A stretch of 64,000 nucleotides of DNA from Rugamonas sp. (GTDB lineage: Bacteria; Pseudomonadota; Gammaproteobacteria; Burkholderiales; Burkholderiaceae_D). The stretch spans positions 23,624-87,623 of the forward strand of contig NZ_JANXMI010000048.1 of the NCBI RefSeq assembly GCF_025354735.1, written 5' to 3'. The position numbers and the translations under genes are program-made. Shown here piece after piece: positions 24,658-34,007 of the stretch (position 1 is the stretch's first letter; each line of letters starts with the position of its first letter). The notes beneath the pieces were generated by a model. It was not told where the DNA came from and made no database searches. It saw only the letters and a program-made list of their open reading frames with translations.

Positions 24658-27435
24658 ATGGAATCGGCTCGTGATACAGCTTCCCCCATCCTCGACGGCG
24701 CCGGCCGCGAACGGGACTTGTCACGCCAGCTGGCCGCCGAACAAGGCGCCAACGCCACGCTGCGGCGCGAAGTCGAGCGCTTGCAGGCGCTGCACGAACA
24801 GCACGCCGACGAAAGCGTGCGCTTCGCGCTGGTCAGCCAGGCCACCAGCGAAGGCCTGTGGGACATGAGCATCGACTGCGCCGATCCGCTCGACCCGGAC
24901 AATCGCTTCTGGTGCTCCGAACAGTTCCGCCACCTGCTCCAATACGGCGACGACCAGGACTGCCCGCACACGCTGGGCGACTGGGCCGCGCTGCTGCATC
25001 CCGACCACCACGCCGCCACGCTGGCCGCCTTCGCCGCCCACCTGGCCGACCGCAGCGGCGCCACCCCGTACGACGTCAGTTACCAGATGCGCGTGCACGG
25101 CGGCGACTATCGCTGGTTCCGCTCGCGCGGCGCGACCTTCCGCGACGCCGCCGGCCGGCCGCTGCGCATGGCCGGCGCCGTCACCGACATCACCGCCCTG
25201 CGCATCACCGAACTGGAAAAGGAGCGCGTGCTGACGCGCTTCGACTTGAGCCGCGAGCTACTCAGCGACGGCATCTGGGACATGGAAGTGATCGCCGGCG
25301 ATCCGGTCAACCCGCGCAACCCGTTCTGGTGGTCGCGCCAGTTCCGCAGCCTGCTCGGCTACGCCGGCGTCGATGAATTCCCCGACGTCCTCGATAGCTG
25401 GGCCTCGCGCCTGCACCCCGACGAGCAGGCCGACGTGCTGGCCGCCTTCCGCGCCCACCTGGTCGACCAGAGCGGGCGCACGCCCTACGACATCGAATAC
25501 CGGCTGCGCTGCGCCGACGGCGCCTACCGCTGGTTCCGCGCGCGCGGCCAGACCCGCCGCGACGGCGCCGGCGTGCCGCTGCGCGTGGTCGGCGTGTTGA
25601 GCGACATCACCTCGCGCAAGCGCGAGGAAAGCTACCAGCGCGCCCAGGCCGCGCACGCGGCGGCGGCGCGCATCTCGCACCAGCTGGTCGAAAACACGTC
25701 CGAGGGCGTGCTGCTGCTGACGGGCGGCCTGCGCATCGTCTCGGCCAACAAGGCGGTGGCGCGGCTGACCGGGCGCGAGGCCGACCGGCTCACCGGCCTG
25801 CCGCTGTCCGAACTGCTGCGCCGCGATGAAACGCTGGCCTACCGACTGGGCCAGGTGCTGACGGCGCTGCGCGGCGCCGGCCACTGGGCCGGCGAGCTGG
25901 AAATCTGCGGCGGCGACGGCAAATTCTTCCCGGCCCAGTTCACGCTCGACACCATGGACACCGACGCCGACGGCCATTATTCCTGCGTCTTCTTCGACGC
26001 CTCCGAACGCAAGCTGGCCGAGGAGCAGCGCGCCGCGCGCCAGCGCGCCGAAGACGCCACGGCCGCCAAGTCGCGCTTCCTGGCCAATATGAGCCACGAG
26101 TTGCGCACGCCGCTCAACGCCATCCTCGGCTTTTCGGAACTGCTGTGCCGCGATCCCGAGCTGTCGACGGCCAACCGCGAGACGCTGGAAATCATCCACC
26201 GCAGCGGCGACCATCTGCTGGTGCTGATCAACGACGTCCTCGACATCGCCAAGATCGAGGCCGACCAGCTGGTGCTCAAGCCGGCGCCGTTCGACCTGCC
26301 GCGCATGGTGGCCGACGTGCGCGACATGCTGCTGCCGCGCGCGCGCGAACAGGGCGTGTCGCTGCACATGGAGCAGGCGCCGGACTTCCCGCGCTATATC
26401 CAGGGCGACTCGGCCAAGCTGCGCCAGGTGATGCTCAACCTGATTTCGAACGCCGTCAAGGCCAGCGCCGACGGCGCCGTCGTGGCGCTGCGCCTGAGCA
26501 CCGCGCAGGGCCGCAGCGAGCAGCTGCTGATCGAAGTCGAGGACCACGGCGTCGGCATCGCCGAGCAGGACCAGCTCAGCATCTTCGAGCCCTTCGTGCA
26601 GGTCGGCGACGACACGCGCCACCAGGGCACGGGGCTGGGGCTGGCCATTTCGCGCCGCATCGTCGAGCTGATGGGCGGCACGCTGACCTTCAGCAGCGCG
26701 CTGGGGCAGGGCAGCAATTTCCGCGTCAGCCTGCCGGTGCGGCTGGTGCGCACCGAGCAAACGGCGGCGCCGCCGGGAGCGGCCGGCATTCCGCTCGGCC
26801 TGGAGATGGGGCAGCGGCGCTTCCGCGTGATGGTGGTCGAGGACCAGGCCGAGAACCGGCTGCTGCTGGTGCGGCTGCTGGCCGGCCTGGGTTTCGACAT
26901 CCGCGAGGCGGCCGACGGCGCGGCGGCGGTCGAGCTGTATACGCGCTGGCGGCCCGACTTCATCTGGATGGACCGGCGCATGCCGCTGATGGACGGCGTC
27001 GAAGCGACGCAGCGCATCCGCGCGCTGCCGGGCGGGCGCGCGGTGCGCATCGTGGCGATCACGGCGTCGTCGTTCAAGGAGCAGGACACGGAACTGACCA
27101 CGGCCGATTTCGACGCCATCGTCCACAAGCCGTGGCGCATCGACGATATCTGCAACTGCATGGAGTCTTTATTGGGCCTGCACTTCCGGCGCGGCACGGC
27201 GCCACAGGCGCCGGCCGCCGCCGCGCCGCAGGGCGAAGCGCTGGCCGCGCTCGACGCGCTGGCGCCCGAGCTGCGCGAACAGCTGGCCGCCGCGCTGCTG
27301 ACATTGAACGGCACCGAGATCTTGAAGGCCGTCGACCACATCGCGCTGAGCGACGCCGCGCTGGCCGCATCGCTGCGGGCCAGCGTCCAGATCTACGATT
27401 ACCAGCCGATACTGCGCGCGCTGCGGCTGCGCTGA
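24658..27435 (+). CDS. hybrid sensor histidine kinase with three PAS domains and receiver
   Basis: The 925-residue, apparently soluble protein starts with a short coiled coil (about 20-45), two PAS domains of the PAS-3 type (about 50-190 and 200-345, each with YRWFR), and a third PAS (about 365-470). The HisKA/HATPase core has the phosphorylatable His480 in ANMSHELRTPLN, with HQGTGLGLAISRRIVELMGG as the G2 box. A receiver domain follows (about 725-845) with Asp772 in FIWMDRRMP. The ATG at 24658 follows GAAAGG; upstream in-frame GTG at 24580 is less likely. No partner response regulator is adjacent. Its signal is unknown. Confidence 0.88.
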   Translation: MESARDTASPILDGAGRERDLSRQLAAEQGANATLRREVERLQALHEQHADESVRFALVSQATSEGLWDMSIDCADPLDPDNRFWCSEQFRHLLQYGDDQDCPHTLGDWAALLHPDHHAATLAAFAAHLADRSGATPYDVSYQMRVHGGDYRWFRSRGATFRDAAGRPLRMAGAVTDITALRITELEKERVLTRFDLSRELLSDGIWDMEVIAGDPVNPRNPFWWSRQFRSLLGYAGVDEFPDVLDSWASRLHPDEQADVLAAFRAHLVDQSGRTPYDIEYRLRCADGAYRWFRARGQTRRDGAGVPLRVVGVLSDITSRKREESYQRAQAAHAAAARISHQLVENTSEGVLLLTGGLRIVSANKAVARLTGREADRLTGLPLSELLRRDETLAYRLGQVLTALRGAGHWAGELEICGGDGKFFPAQFTLDTMDTDADGHYSCVFFDASERKLAEEQRAARQRAEDATAAKSRFLANMSHELRTPLNAILGFSELLCRDPELSTANRETLEIIHRSGDHLLVLINDVLDIAKIEADQLVLKPAPFDLPRMVADVRDMLLPRAREQGVSLHMEQAPDFPRYIQGDSAKLRQVMLNLISNAVKASADGAVVALRLSTAQGRSEQLLIEVEDHGVGIAEQDQLSIFEPFVQVGDDTRHQGTGLGLAISRRIVELMGGTLTFSSALGQGSNFRVSLPVRLVRTEQTAAPPGAAGIPLGLEMGQRRFRVMVVEDQAENRLLLVRLLAGLGFDIREAADGAAAVELYTRWRPDFIWMDRRMPLMDGVEATQRIRALPGGRAVRIVAITASSFKEQDTELTTADFDAIVHKPWRIDDICNCMESLLGLHFRRGTAPQAPAAAAPQGEALAALDALAPELREQLAAALLTLNGTEILKAVDHIALSDAALAASLRASVQIYDYQPILRALRLR

Positions 27436-27536
27436 TGGTGGCGGAGCGCGACCATCGGCGGTGGCGCTTTAGCGACCGTGGCCCGCCCCCATTCCAACGC
27501 CGTCCGGCGCGCCGCCAGGCCGAAAACAACGCCGGG

Positions 27537-27565
27537 TTCACGGCGGCGCGTCAGCCGCATATAAT
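27537..27565 (+). promoter_or_regulatory. candidate sigma-70 promoter of thrC
   Basis: A consensus -10 box TATAAT (27560-27565) lies 61 bp before the thrC ATG, with a weak -35 TTCACG (27537-27542) 17 bp upstream. It lies after the kinase stop codon, supporting separate transcription of thrC-moeA-moaD. Confidence 0.5.
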
Positions 27566-27625
27566 AGTCATCCGACCGCACCGTTCTGCGTTTTAGTTAT
27601 CAGCCCAACCGGACTTTTCTCATCT

Positions 27626-29101
27626 ATGCAATACGTGTCTACCCGCGCCGCCGCGTCGGCCGCATCGTCGTCGCCCCAACACTTTTCCGACATCCTGCTC
27701 GGCGGCCTGGCGCCGGACGGCGGCCTGTATCTGCCGGCCGACTACCCGCAGGTGAGCGGCGCCGAACTCGATGCGTGGCGCAAGCTGTCCTACGCCGACC
27801 TGGCCTATGAAGTGCTGAAAAAGTTCGCCACCGATATCGCCGACGCCGACCTGCGCGCGCTGACCGCCAAAACCTACACCAAGGAAGTCTACCGCAACGC
27901 CCGCGCCGGCGAAAAGGCGAGCCAGATCACGCCGCTGCGCGTGCTCGAAGAGGGCCGCGGCGGCAAGCTGGTATTGCAGGCGCTGTCGAACGGCCCGACG
28001 CTGGCGTTCAAGGACATGGCCATGCAACTGCTCGGCAATCTGTTCGAGCACGCGCTGGCCCAGAGCGGCGGTCAGCTCAACATCTTCGGCGCCACTTCCG
28101 GCGACACCGGCAGCGCCGCCGAATACGCGATGCGCGGCAAGCGCGGCATCCGTGTGTTCATGCTGTCGCCGCATAAAAAAATGAGCGCCTTCCAGACCGC
28201 GCAGATGTTCAGCCTCCAGGACGAGAACATCCACAACATCGCCGTCGACGGCGTGTTCGACGATTGCCAGGACATGGTGAAGGCGGTCTCGAACGACCTG
28301 CCGTTCAAGGCCGCGCAAAAAATCGGCACCGTCAATTCGATCAACTGGGCGCGCGTCGTGGCGCAGGTGGTGTACTACTTCCGTGGCTACCTGGCCGCCA
28401 CCACCGCCAATGAACAGAAGGTCTCGTTCACGGTCCCGTCGGGGAACTTCGGTAACATCTGCGCCGGCCATATCGCCCGCATGATGGGCCTGCCCATCGA
28501 CAAACTGGTGGCCGCCACCAACGAGAACGACGTGCTCGACGAATTTTTCCGCACCGGCGTCTACCGCGTGCGCAAGCCGGCCGAAACCTATCACACCAGC
28601 AGCCCGTCGATGGACATCTCGAAAGCGTCCAACTTCGAGCGCTTCATCTACGACCTGGTCGGCCGCGACGGCGAACGCACGCGCGCCCTGTTCCGCAAGG
28701 TGGACACCCACGGCGGCTTCGATTTGTCGGGCCAGCCCGGCAGCGACGGCGATGAATTCAAGCGGGTCGCCAAATACGGCTTCAAGTCCGGCAAGTCGAC
28801 CCACAAGGACCGCCTCGACACGATCCGCGACGTGGCCGACGATTACGGCATCGTCATCGACACCCACACCGCCGACGGCATCAAGGTCGCGCGCGAACAC
28901 ATGGCGCCGGGCGTGACGATGATCGTGCTCGAAACCGCGCTGGCCGCGAAGTTCAACGAGACCATCCTCGACGCGCTGGGCGAGAACGCCGCGCGGCCGC
29001 CCGGCTTCGAGAACATCGAAGCGCTGCCGCAGAAATTTGTCGTGATGTCGACCGACGTCGCGAAGATGCAAGCCTATATCGCCGCCAACACCGGCCTGTG
29101 A
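27626..29101 (+). CDS. thrC: threonine synthase
   Basis: The 491-residue PLP enzyme converts O-phospho-L-homoserine to L-threonine. Characteristic segments are the N-terminal YVSTRAAAS, the PLP lysine in GPTLAFKDMAMQLLG (Lys129), FGATSGDTGSAAEYA, and the phosphate-binding PSGNFGNICAGH. Length fits the longer, yeast/Pseudomonas-type family. In many Burkholderiales hom (homoserine dehydrogenase) lies just upstream; here a hybrid kinase precedes it and hom is not in the window. moeA follows 29 bp downstream. Confidence 0.95.
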   Translation: MQYVSTRAAASAASSSPQHFSDILLGGLAPDGGLYLPADYPQVSGAELDAWRKLSYADLAYEVLKKFATDIADADLRALTAKTYTKEVYRNARAGEKASQITPLRVLEEGRGGKLVLQALSNGPTLAFKDMAMQLLGNLFEHALAQSGGQLNIFGATSGDTGSAAEYAMRGKRGIRVFMLSPHKKMSAFQTAQMFSLQDENIHNIAVDGVFDDCQDMVKAVSNDLPFKAAQKIGTVNSINWARVVAQVVYYFRGYLAATTANEQKVSFTVPSGNFGNICAGHIARMMGLPIDKLVAATNENDVLDEFFRTGVYRVRKPAETYHTSSPSMDISKASNFERFIYDLVGRDGERTRALFRKVDTHGGFDLSGQPGSDGDEFKRVAKYGFKSGKSTHKDRLDTIRDVADDYGIVIDTHTADGIKVAREHMAPGVTMIVLETALAAKFNETILDALGENAARPPGFENIEALPQKFVVMSTDVAKMQAYIAANTGL

Positions 29102-29130
29102 TGAAGTGATGATGACGTGAAGATAAATTT

Positions 29131-30369
29131 ATGAGCGAGTACCAACCCAAGCCGCTGATGGCCGTGCGCGTAGCGCTCGATTTCCTGCTGGCCGCCGCGC
29201 GCCCCGTCGCCGAAACGGAAACGATACCGACGCTGAACGCCAACGGCCGCGTGCTGGCCAGGGCGCAGACCTCGGCCATCAACGTGCCGGCCATGGACAA
29301 CACGCAGATGGACGGCTACGCCGTGCGCGCCGCCGATTGCGTCAGCGGCTCGGCCACGCTGACGGTGTCGCAGCGGATACCGGCCGGCCACGTCGGCCAG
29401 CCTTTGCTGCCGGGCAGCGCGGCGCGCATCTTCACCGGCGCGCTGATCCCGGAAGGCGCCGACGCCGTCGTCATGCAGGAACAGTGCGAACTGGTGGACA
29501 ACCAGGTCGCCAATTTCGTCACCGTCAACCACGCGCCCAAGCCGGGCGAATGGATACGCCGCGCCGGCGAGGACATCACGGCCGGCAGCGTGATCCTGCC
29601 GGCCGGGACGCGGTTGCGCAGCCAGGAGCTGGGCCTGGCCGCGTCGGTCGGACTGGCCGAGCTGCCGGTGCGGCGCAAGCTGCGCGTGGCCGTGTTCTTC
29701 ACCGGCGACGAGCTGGCGATGCCGGGCGAGCCGCTGGCGCCGGGCGCGATCTACAATTCCAACCGCTACACGCTGCGCGCGCTGCTGGAAAATCTCGGCT
29801 GCGACATCACCGATCACGGCATCGTGCCGGACTCGCTGGCGGCCACCCGCGCCACCCTGCGGGCCTGCGCGCGCGACCACGATTTGATTATCACGTCCGG
29901 CGGCGTCTCGGTCGGCGAGGAGGATCACATCAAGCCGGCGGTCGAAGCGGAAGGGCGCCTGAACCTGTGGCAGATCGCCGTCAAGCCGGGCAAGCCGCTG
30001 GCCTTCGGCGAAGTGGGGCAGGCCTTTTTCGTCGGCCTGCCGGGCAATCCGGTGTCGAGCTTCGTCACGTTTTTGCTGTTCGTGCGGCCCTTCATCCTGC
30101 GCCTGCAAGGCGTGGAAGACGCGCGGGCGCTGGCGCCGGCAGCGTATGCGATGCGGGCCGATTTCCACTGGCCGAAAGCGGACCGCCGCAACGAATTTTT
30201 GCGCGCCAGGATCAACGACGACGGCGGCCTGGAACTGTTCCACAACCAGAGTTCCGGCGTGCTGACGTCGACGGTGTGGGGCGACGGCTTGATCGACAAT
30301 CCGCCGGGACAGACCATCGCGCCCGGCGACACGGTGCGCTTCATCCCGTTCAGCGCCTTACTGCATTGA
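29131..30369 (+). CDS. moeA: molybdopterin molybdotransferase
   Basis: The 412-residue protein inserts molybdate into adenylylated molybdopterin, the last step of molybdenum cofactor assembly. Family landmarks are MDNTQMDGYAV near residue 55, GEWIRRAGEDI near 145, and TSGGVSVGEEDHIK near 252 in the MogA-like domain, followed by GLPGNPVSSFVTF. The C-terminal domain IV is complete. It sits between thrC and moaD with short gaps, a common betaproteobacterial arrangement. Confidence 0.95.
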   Translation: MSEYQPKPLMAVRVALDFLLAAARPVAETETIPTLNANGRVLARAQTSAINVPAMDNTQMDGYAVRAADCVSGSATLTVSQRIPAGHVGQPLLPGSAARIFTGALIPEGADAVVMQEQCELVDNQVANFVTVNHAPKPGEWIRRAGEDITAGSVILPAGTRLRSQELGLAASVGLAELPVRRKLRVAVFFTGDELAMPGEPLAPGAIYNSNRYTLRALLENLGCDITDHGIVPDSLAATRATLRACARDHDLIITSGGVSVGEEDHIKPAVEAEGRLNLWQIAVKPGKPLAFGEVGQAFFVGLPGNPVSSFVTFLLFVRPFILRLQGVEDARALAPAAYAMRADFHWPKADRRNEFLRARINDDGGLELFHNQSSGVLTSTVWGDGLIDNPPGQTIAPGDTVRFIPFSALLH

Positions 30370-30379
30370 GAGCCATGAG

Positions 30380-30637
30380 ATGAATATTACGCTGCGATTT
30401 TTTGCCGGCGTGCGCGAAACGCTGGGCACGTCCACCGAAACGCTGGCGCTGCCGCACGACCTGCACACGGTCGGCGCGGTGCGCGCGCTGCTGATCGAGC
30501 GCGGTGGCGTGTGGCAGGAGGCGCTGGGCGAAGGCCGGCTGCTGCGCATGGCCTGCAATCAGATCATGTGCGACGCCGACACCGGCGTCACCGAAGGCTG
30601 CGAAGTGGCGTTCTTCCCGCCGGTGACGGGCGGTTAA
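30380..30637 (+). CDS. moaD: molybdopterin synthase sulfur carrier subunit
   Basis: The 85-residue ubiquitin-like protein ends in FFPPVTGG; the terminal Gly-Gly is the residue pair that is adenylylated and thiocarboxylated to donate sulfur to cyclic pyranopterin monophosphate. The N-terminus reads ITLRFFAGVRETLG, typical of MoaD. The start is ten bases after the moeA stop. moaE, its usual partner, does not follow: the next gene is on the other strand and the two overlap at their stop codons. Confidence 0.93.
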   Translation: MNITLRFFAGVRETLGTSTETLALPHDLHTVGAVRALLIERGGVWQEALGEGRLLRMACNQIMCDADTGVTEGCEVAFFPPVTGG

Positions 30638-30912
30638 TTGGCGCCGGGTTTTTCCAGCTTGCCGGGATTGAGAGCTTTGGCGGGCGCGCGCGGTTTGCCG
30701 ATGTCTTCGCACCTGCCGCAATATTTGCTGGCGCGGTAGCGCCGGTAGCGCGACGCCGTGAACAGGGCGGCGGCGATCAGCGCCCACGCGGCGGCGCTGA
30801 GCATGTCCTGCGCCGCGAAGTCGCCCTGGTACCATTCGACCGCCGCCAGGATCGCAAACAGCGGCAGGGCCGCCAGCAGATAGCCTTTGATCCAGTACGC
30901 TGCGCCCATCAT
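30634..30912 (-). CDS. small inner-membrane protein of unknown function
   Basis: The 92-residue product has two hydrophobic segments (about 8-24 and 36-53) and a basic C-terminal tail with CGRCEDIGKP, a CxxC pair that could bind a metal or form a disulfide. The tail should be cytosolic given its Arg/Lys content. The start is one of two adjacent ATG codons behind GGGAG. Its stop codon overlaps the moaD stop on the other strand. I do not recognise a named family. Confidence 0.65.
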   Translation of the reverse strand: MMGAAYWIKGYLLAALPLFAILAAVEWYQGDFAAQDMLSAAAWALIAAALFTASRYRRYRASKYCGRCEDIGKPRAPAKALNPGKLEKPGAN

Positions 30913-30998
30913 GTCTCCCGTCTCAAGTCAGTTCTGCTAGTATGCGCCTGCGTCCGCACGGGCTCAATCAATAATTTCATCATGGTCTGGCCGATTTC

Positions 30999-32285
30999 AT
31001 GCACTCCAATTCCACCCCTCCCCGCGTCGTCGTCATCGGCGGCGGGCCGGCCGGCCTGATGGCGGCGCAAGCGCTGGCGCAGGGCGGCGCCCAGGTCGAC
31101 CTGTACGACGCGATGGCCTCGGTCGGCCGCAAGTTCCTGCTGGCGGGGCGCGGCGGCATGAACATCACGCACGCCGAGCCGTATGCCGATTTCGTCACCC
31201 GCTACGGCGGCCGCGCCGGCGCGCTGCGGCCCATGCTCGACGCCTTCGGACCGCAGCAGGTGCGCGACTGGGTCCACGGCCTGGGCGTGGCGACCTTTGT
31301 CGGCACCTCGGGCCGCGTGTTCCCGACCGATATGAAGGCCGCGCCGCTGCTGCGCGCCTGGCTGCATCGCCTGCGCGAAAGCGGCGTGCGCCTGCACATG
31401 AGGCACCGCTGGCTTGGATGGCGCGGCGCCGCGCTGCTGTTCGCCACGCCCGACGGCGAGCTGGCGGTGGACGCCGACGCGGTGTTGTTGGCGCTCGGCG
31501 GCGGCAGCTGGGCGCGGCTTGGCTCGGACGGCGCCTGGCTGCCCTTGCTGGCGCAGCGCGGCGTCGACGTGGCGCCGCTGCTGCCGGCCAACTGCGGTTT
31601 CGATGTCGACTGGAGCGCGCATTTCAGCGACCGTTACGCGGGGCAGCCGCTGACGACGGTGGCCATCGAATCGACCGGCGCCGACGGCGCGATGCGGCGC
31701 AGGCAGGGACAGTTCGTGGTCACGGCCGGCGGCGTCGAGGGCAGTTTGATTTATGCGCTGTCGGCGGCCTTGCGCGACCAGATCGCGGCCGATGGCGAGG
31801 CCGTGATTTATCTGGACCTGCTGCCTGACCTGTCGGCGCAGCGGGTGGCCGATGAAGTGCTGCGGCCGCGCGGGGCGCGTTCGATGTCCAGCCATTTGCA
31901 GGGACGCTTGGGGATCAAGGGCGTCAAGTCGGGATTGCTGCGCGAGTGTCTGAGCGCGCGCGAGTTTGCCGATCCGGCGTCGCTGGCGCGCGGTTTGAAG
32001 CGCTTGCCGCTGCGCTTGCGGCGCGCGCGTCCGATCGACGAGGCGATCAGCAGCGCCGGCGGCGTGCGCTTCGAGGCGATGACGGGGGCGATGCTGACGG
32101 CGCTGCCCGGCGTGTTCGTGGCCGGCGAAATGGTCGACTGGGAAGCGCCGACGGGCGGGTATTTGTTGACGGCTTGCCTGGCCGGCGGGCTGGCGGCGGC
32201 GGCCGATGTGCTGGCGTGGCTTGCGCGCGCCGCTGCGGGATCAGCCACCGTCGCCACTACGGGGTCAGACCACGGTTTCGAATGA
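30999..32285 (+). CDS. NAD(P)/FAD-dependent oxidoreductase, HI0933/TIGR03862-like flavoprotein
   Basis: The 428-residue protein begins with a dinucleotide-binding motif VVVIGGGPAGLMAAQALAQ, then VGRKFLLAGRGGMNITH, typical of the HI0933/BaiN flavoprotein group, and ends with PGVFVAGEMVDWEAPTGGYLLTACLAGG, the second FAD contact. The likely subfamily is TIGR03862. The substrate is unknown. The last codons (GSDHGFE) are encoded inside an REP-like inverted repeat, which suggests that the natural C-terminus was slightly extended or replaced by the element. Confidence 0.88.
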   Translation: MHSNSTPPRVVVIGGGPAGLMAAQALAQGGAQVDLYDAMASVGRKFLLAGRGGMNITHAEPYADFVTRYGGRAGALRPMLDAFGPQQVRDWVHGLGVATFVGTSGRVFPTDMKAAPLLRAWLHRLRESGVRLHMRHRWLGWRGAALLFATPDGELAVDADAVLLALGGGSWARLGSDGAWLPLLAQRGVDVAPLLPANCGFDVDWSAHFSDRYAGQPLTTVAIESTGADGAMRRRQGQFVVTAGGVEGSLIYALSAALRDQIAADGEAVIYLDLLPDLSAQRVADEVLRPRGARSMSSHLQGRLGIKGVKSGLLRECLSAREFADPASLARGLKRLPLRLRRARPIDEAISSAGGVRFEAMTGAMLTALPGVFVAGEMVDWEAPTGGYLLTACLAGGLAAAADVLAWLARAAAGSATVATTGSDHGFE

Positions 32286-32311
32286 ATCTCGCGAAACCAT
32301 GGTCTGACCCC
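32261..32311. repeat. REP-like inverted repeat
   Basis: GGGGTCAGACCACGGTTTCG (32261-32280) and CGAAACCATGGTCTGACCCC (32292-32311) are inverted copies of each other with one mismatch, separated by 11 bases. The left arm overlaps the last codons of the flavoprotein gene. A further CGGTTTCG follows at once. The GGGGTCAGACC core resembles short dispersed palindromes I recall from related genomes. No REP transposase is present in the window. Confidence 0.7.
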
Positions 32312-32352
32312 GGTTTCGCTGTCCCGGTTTCGCCGCTGTACACCTCACCGCG

Positions 32353-33162
32353 TCACTGATCCCAGTGCACTTCGCCGGAGCCGCTGCGGCTGACGCTGCG
32401 CCGGTCCGGGCTGCCGTACACGCGGATGTCGCCGCTGCCGCGCAAGGTCAGGTCGGCCGATTTGCGCGCGAACACATTGGTGTCGCCCGAGCCGTTCAGG
32501 CTGACGCTGACCTGGTCCGACGCCAGGTGCTGGGCGTTCAAGTCGCCCGATCCGGTCAGCTCGGCGTTCAGCGTCGTGCAGCTGCCGCTGGAGGTGATCT
32601 GTCCCGATCCGACCATCTCCAGGTCGACGCTGTCGCTGTTGCCGGTATTGAGGTTGAGGTCGCCGCTGCCGTGCACGGCAGCGGCCATCTGCCGATAATG
32701 TCCGTTGAACTTGACGTTGCCCGAGCCGTGCAGCTGCAAGTCGAACTTGTCGCCGCTGAAGCCGTTGACGCTGCTGTCGCCGCTGCCGCGCACCTCCAGC
32801 CTGTGCAGCGCCGGCAGCACCAGTTCCACCTGTAGCGGCCGGCGGTGGTGCAGCAACATGCCCCGGGTGCCGATGCGCAGCGTGGCGCCGTCCTGCGTGG
32901 TGTCGACATTGGCCAGCAGCCGCTCCTCGCCGCGCACTTGCAGCGACGCCGTCACGCCCTGGCGCAGCGTCAGGTTGATCGGGCCGCTCAGCTCGACGCT
33001 GGTGACGTCCTGCGTCACGGGCCGCACGTCGCTGCCCTGGGCGCGGCCGGCCGCGCTGGTCGGATTGCTGAGGCCCTGGGCCCGCAGCATGCTGTACGAC
33101 ACGCCGATCAGCGCGAAGGCCAGCAGCAGCAGGGTGACGCCGATTTTGATTAGTGACCGCAT
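32353..33162 (-). CDS. DUF2807-type (putative auto-transporter adhesin, head GIN) protein
   Basis: The 269-residue protein has an N-terminal membrane anchor or signal (IGVTLLLLAFALIGVSYS) and a repeated GSGD motif recurring about every 20 residues (RGSGDSSV, HGSGNVKF, HGSGDLNL, VGSGQITS, TGSGDLNA, NGSGDTNV, RGSGDIRV, SGSGEVHW), the hallmark of the DUF2807 right-handed beta-helix fold. It is probably periplasmic or anchored on the outer face of the inner membrane. It follows the DUF1700-like membrane gene by 48 bp on the same strand. Function is unknown in this family. Confidence 0.85.
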   Translation of the reverse strand: MRSLIKIGVTLLLLAFALIGVSYSMLRAQGLSNPTSAAGRAQGSDVRPVTQDVTSVELSGPINLTLRQGVTASLQVRGEERLLANVDTTQDGATLRIGTRGMLLHHRRPLQVELVLPALHRLEVRGSGDSSVNGFSGDKFDLQLHGSGNVKFNGHYRQMAAAVHGSGDLNLNTGNSDSVDLEMVGSGQITSSGSCTTLNAELTGSGDLNAQHLASDQVSVSLNGSGDTNVFARKSADLTLRGSGDIRVYGSPDRRSVSRSGSGEVHWDQ

Positions 33163-33210
33163 GATGGCGAGCTCCCGATGGTGTGGCGATGTGCGATGGC
33201 GCGGTCCGCG

Positions 33211-33996
33211 TCAGCGGCCGCGCAGCAGCGAAAAATTCATCGCCACGTAGCGCTTGATGGCGGTGACGGTGTAGCGGGTCAGGACCACGCTGAGCAGCGC
33301 CACCAGTATGCCGGCCAGCACCATGGCCAGGCCGATGGCCGTTTGCGTGGCGCGCGCATCGTTGCCGTCGTCGGCCGAGATCAGCAGGCTGCCGCCGCCC
33401 ATCGCCTCGGCCCGCTGCAACAGCTTGACGTGCTTGCCGTCGCTGGCGGCGTCGCCGGCGGGCGCGGTCTCTTCGTGCAGGCGCACCGAGCCGTCGCCGA
33501 TGGAGAGCCGGGTCTGCATCCTGGCATCGTGATCGTCGCTGCGGTCGTGGTCGCGGTCGAAATCGACCAGGCTGTGCAGCGGGCCTTCGAACACCAGTTC
33601 GTTGACGCCCGACAGGCCGCTGGCCGTCACGGCGACGCCGGCGATGTAGAAGCTGAAGGCGAGGGCGTAGACCGTCATCAGCAGCGCCGCGTAGACGGCG
33701 GCGGGAATGACCATGAACAGGTTGAAGATGGCCAGGCCGATCAGCGACATCAGCATGCGCAGCAGGTTGCGCGGGCTGCGCTTTTGCTCGAACTCGCTCA
33801 GGTGGCGGTTGGCGCGCAGGGTGATGGCGATCTTGCGCGGCTCGTCGAGCTCGGCGGCCACGTCGTTTTCGCGGCGGCCGGCGGCCACGCCGTCGATGAA
33901 ACGCTGCTCGTAGTAGGCCAGCGTCTTGGCGATGGTGTCCGGCGGCAGGCCGCTCATGGCCTGTTTCAGCGCGTCCAGATATTCCAGCTTGTTCAT
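33211..33996 (-). CDS. DUF1700-like membrane protein
   Basis: The 261-residue protein begins with MNKLEYLDALKQAMSGLPPDTIAKTLAYYE, the cytosolic N-terminal signature of DUF1700/HAAS proteins. Two adjacent membrane segments lie at about 88-128 and one more near 222-245, with a polar, Asp/His-rich region (FDRDHDRSDDHDAR) between. In other bacteria such proteins are usually encoded beside PadR regulators and DUF2807/DUF4097 proteins in envelope-stress loci; the DUF2807 gene is next here, but no PadR gene is seen. The ATG at 33996 was chosen because it starts the family signature. Confidence 0.8.
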   Translation of the reverse strand: MNKLEYLDALKQAMSGLPPDTIAKTLAYYEQRFIDGVAAGRRENDVAAELDEPRKIAITLRANRHLSEFEQKRSPRNLLRMLMSLIGLAIFNLFMVIPAAVYAALLMTVYALAFSFYIAGVAVTASGLSGVNELVFEGPLHSLVDFDRDHDRSDDHDARMQTRLSIGDGSVRLHEETAPAGDAASDGKHVKLLQRAEAMGGGSLLISADDGNDARATQTAIGLAMVLAGILVALLSVVLTRYTVTAIKRYVAMNFSLLRGR

Positions 33997-34007
33997 GGTG
34001 CCGCGCC

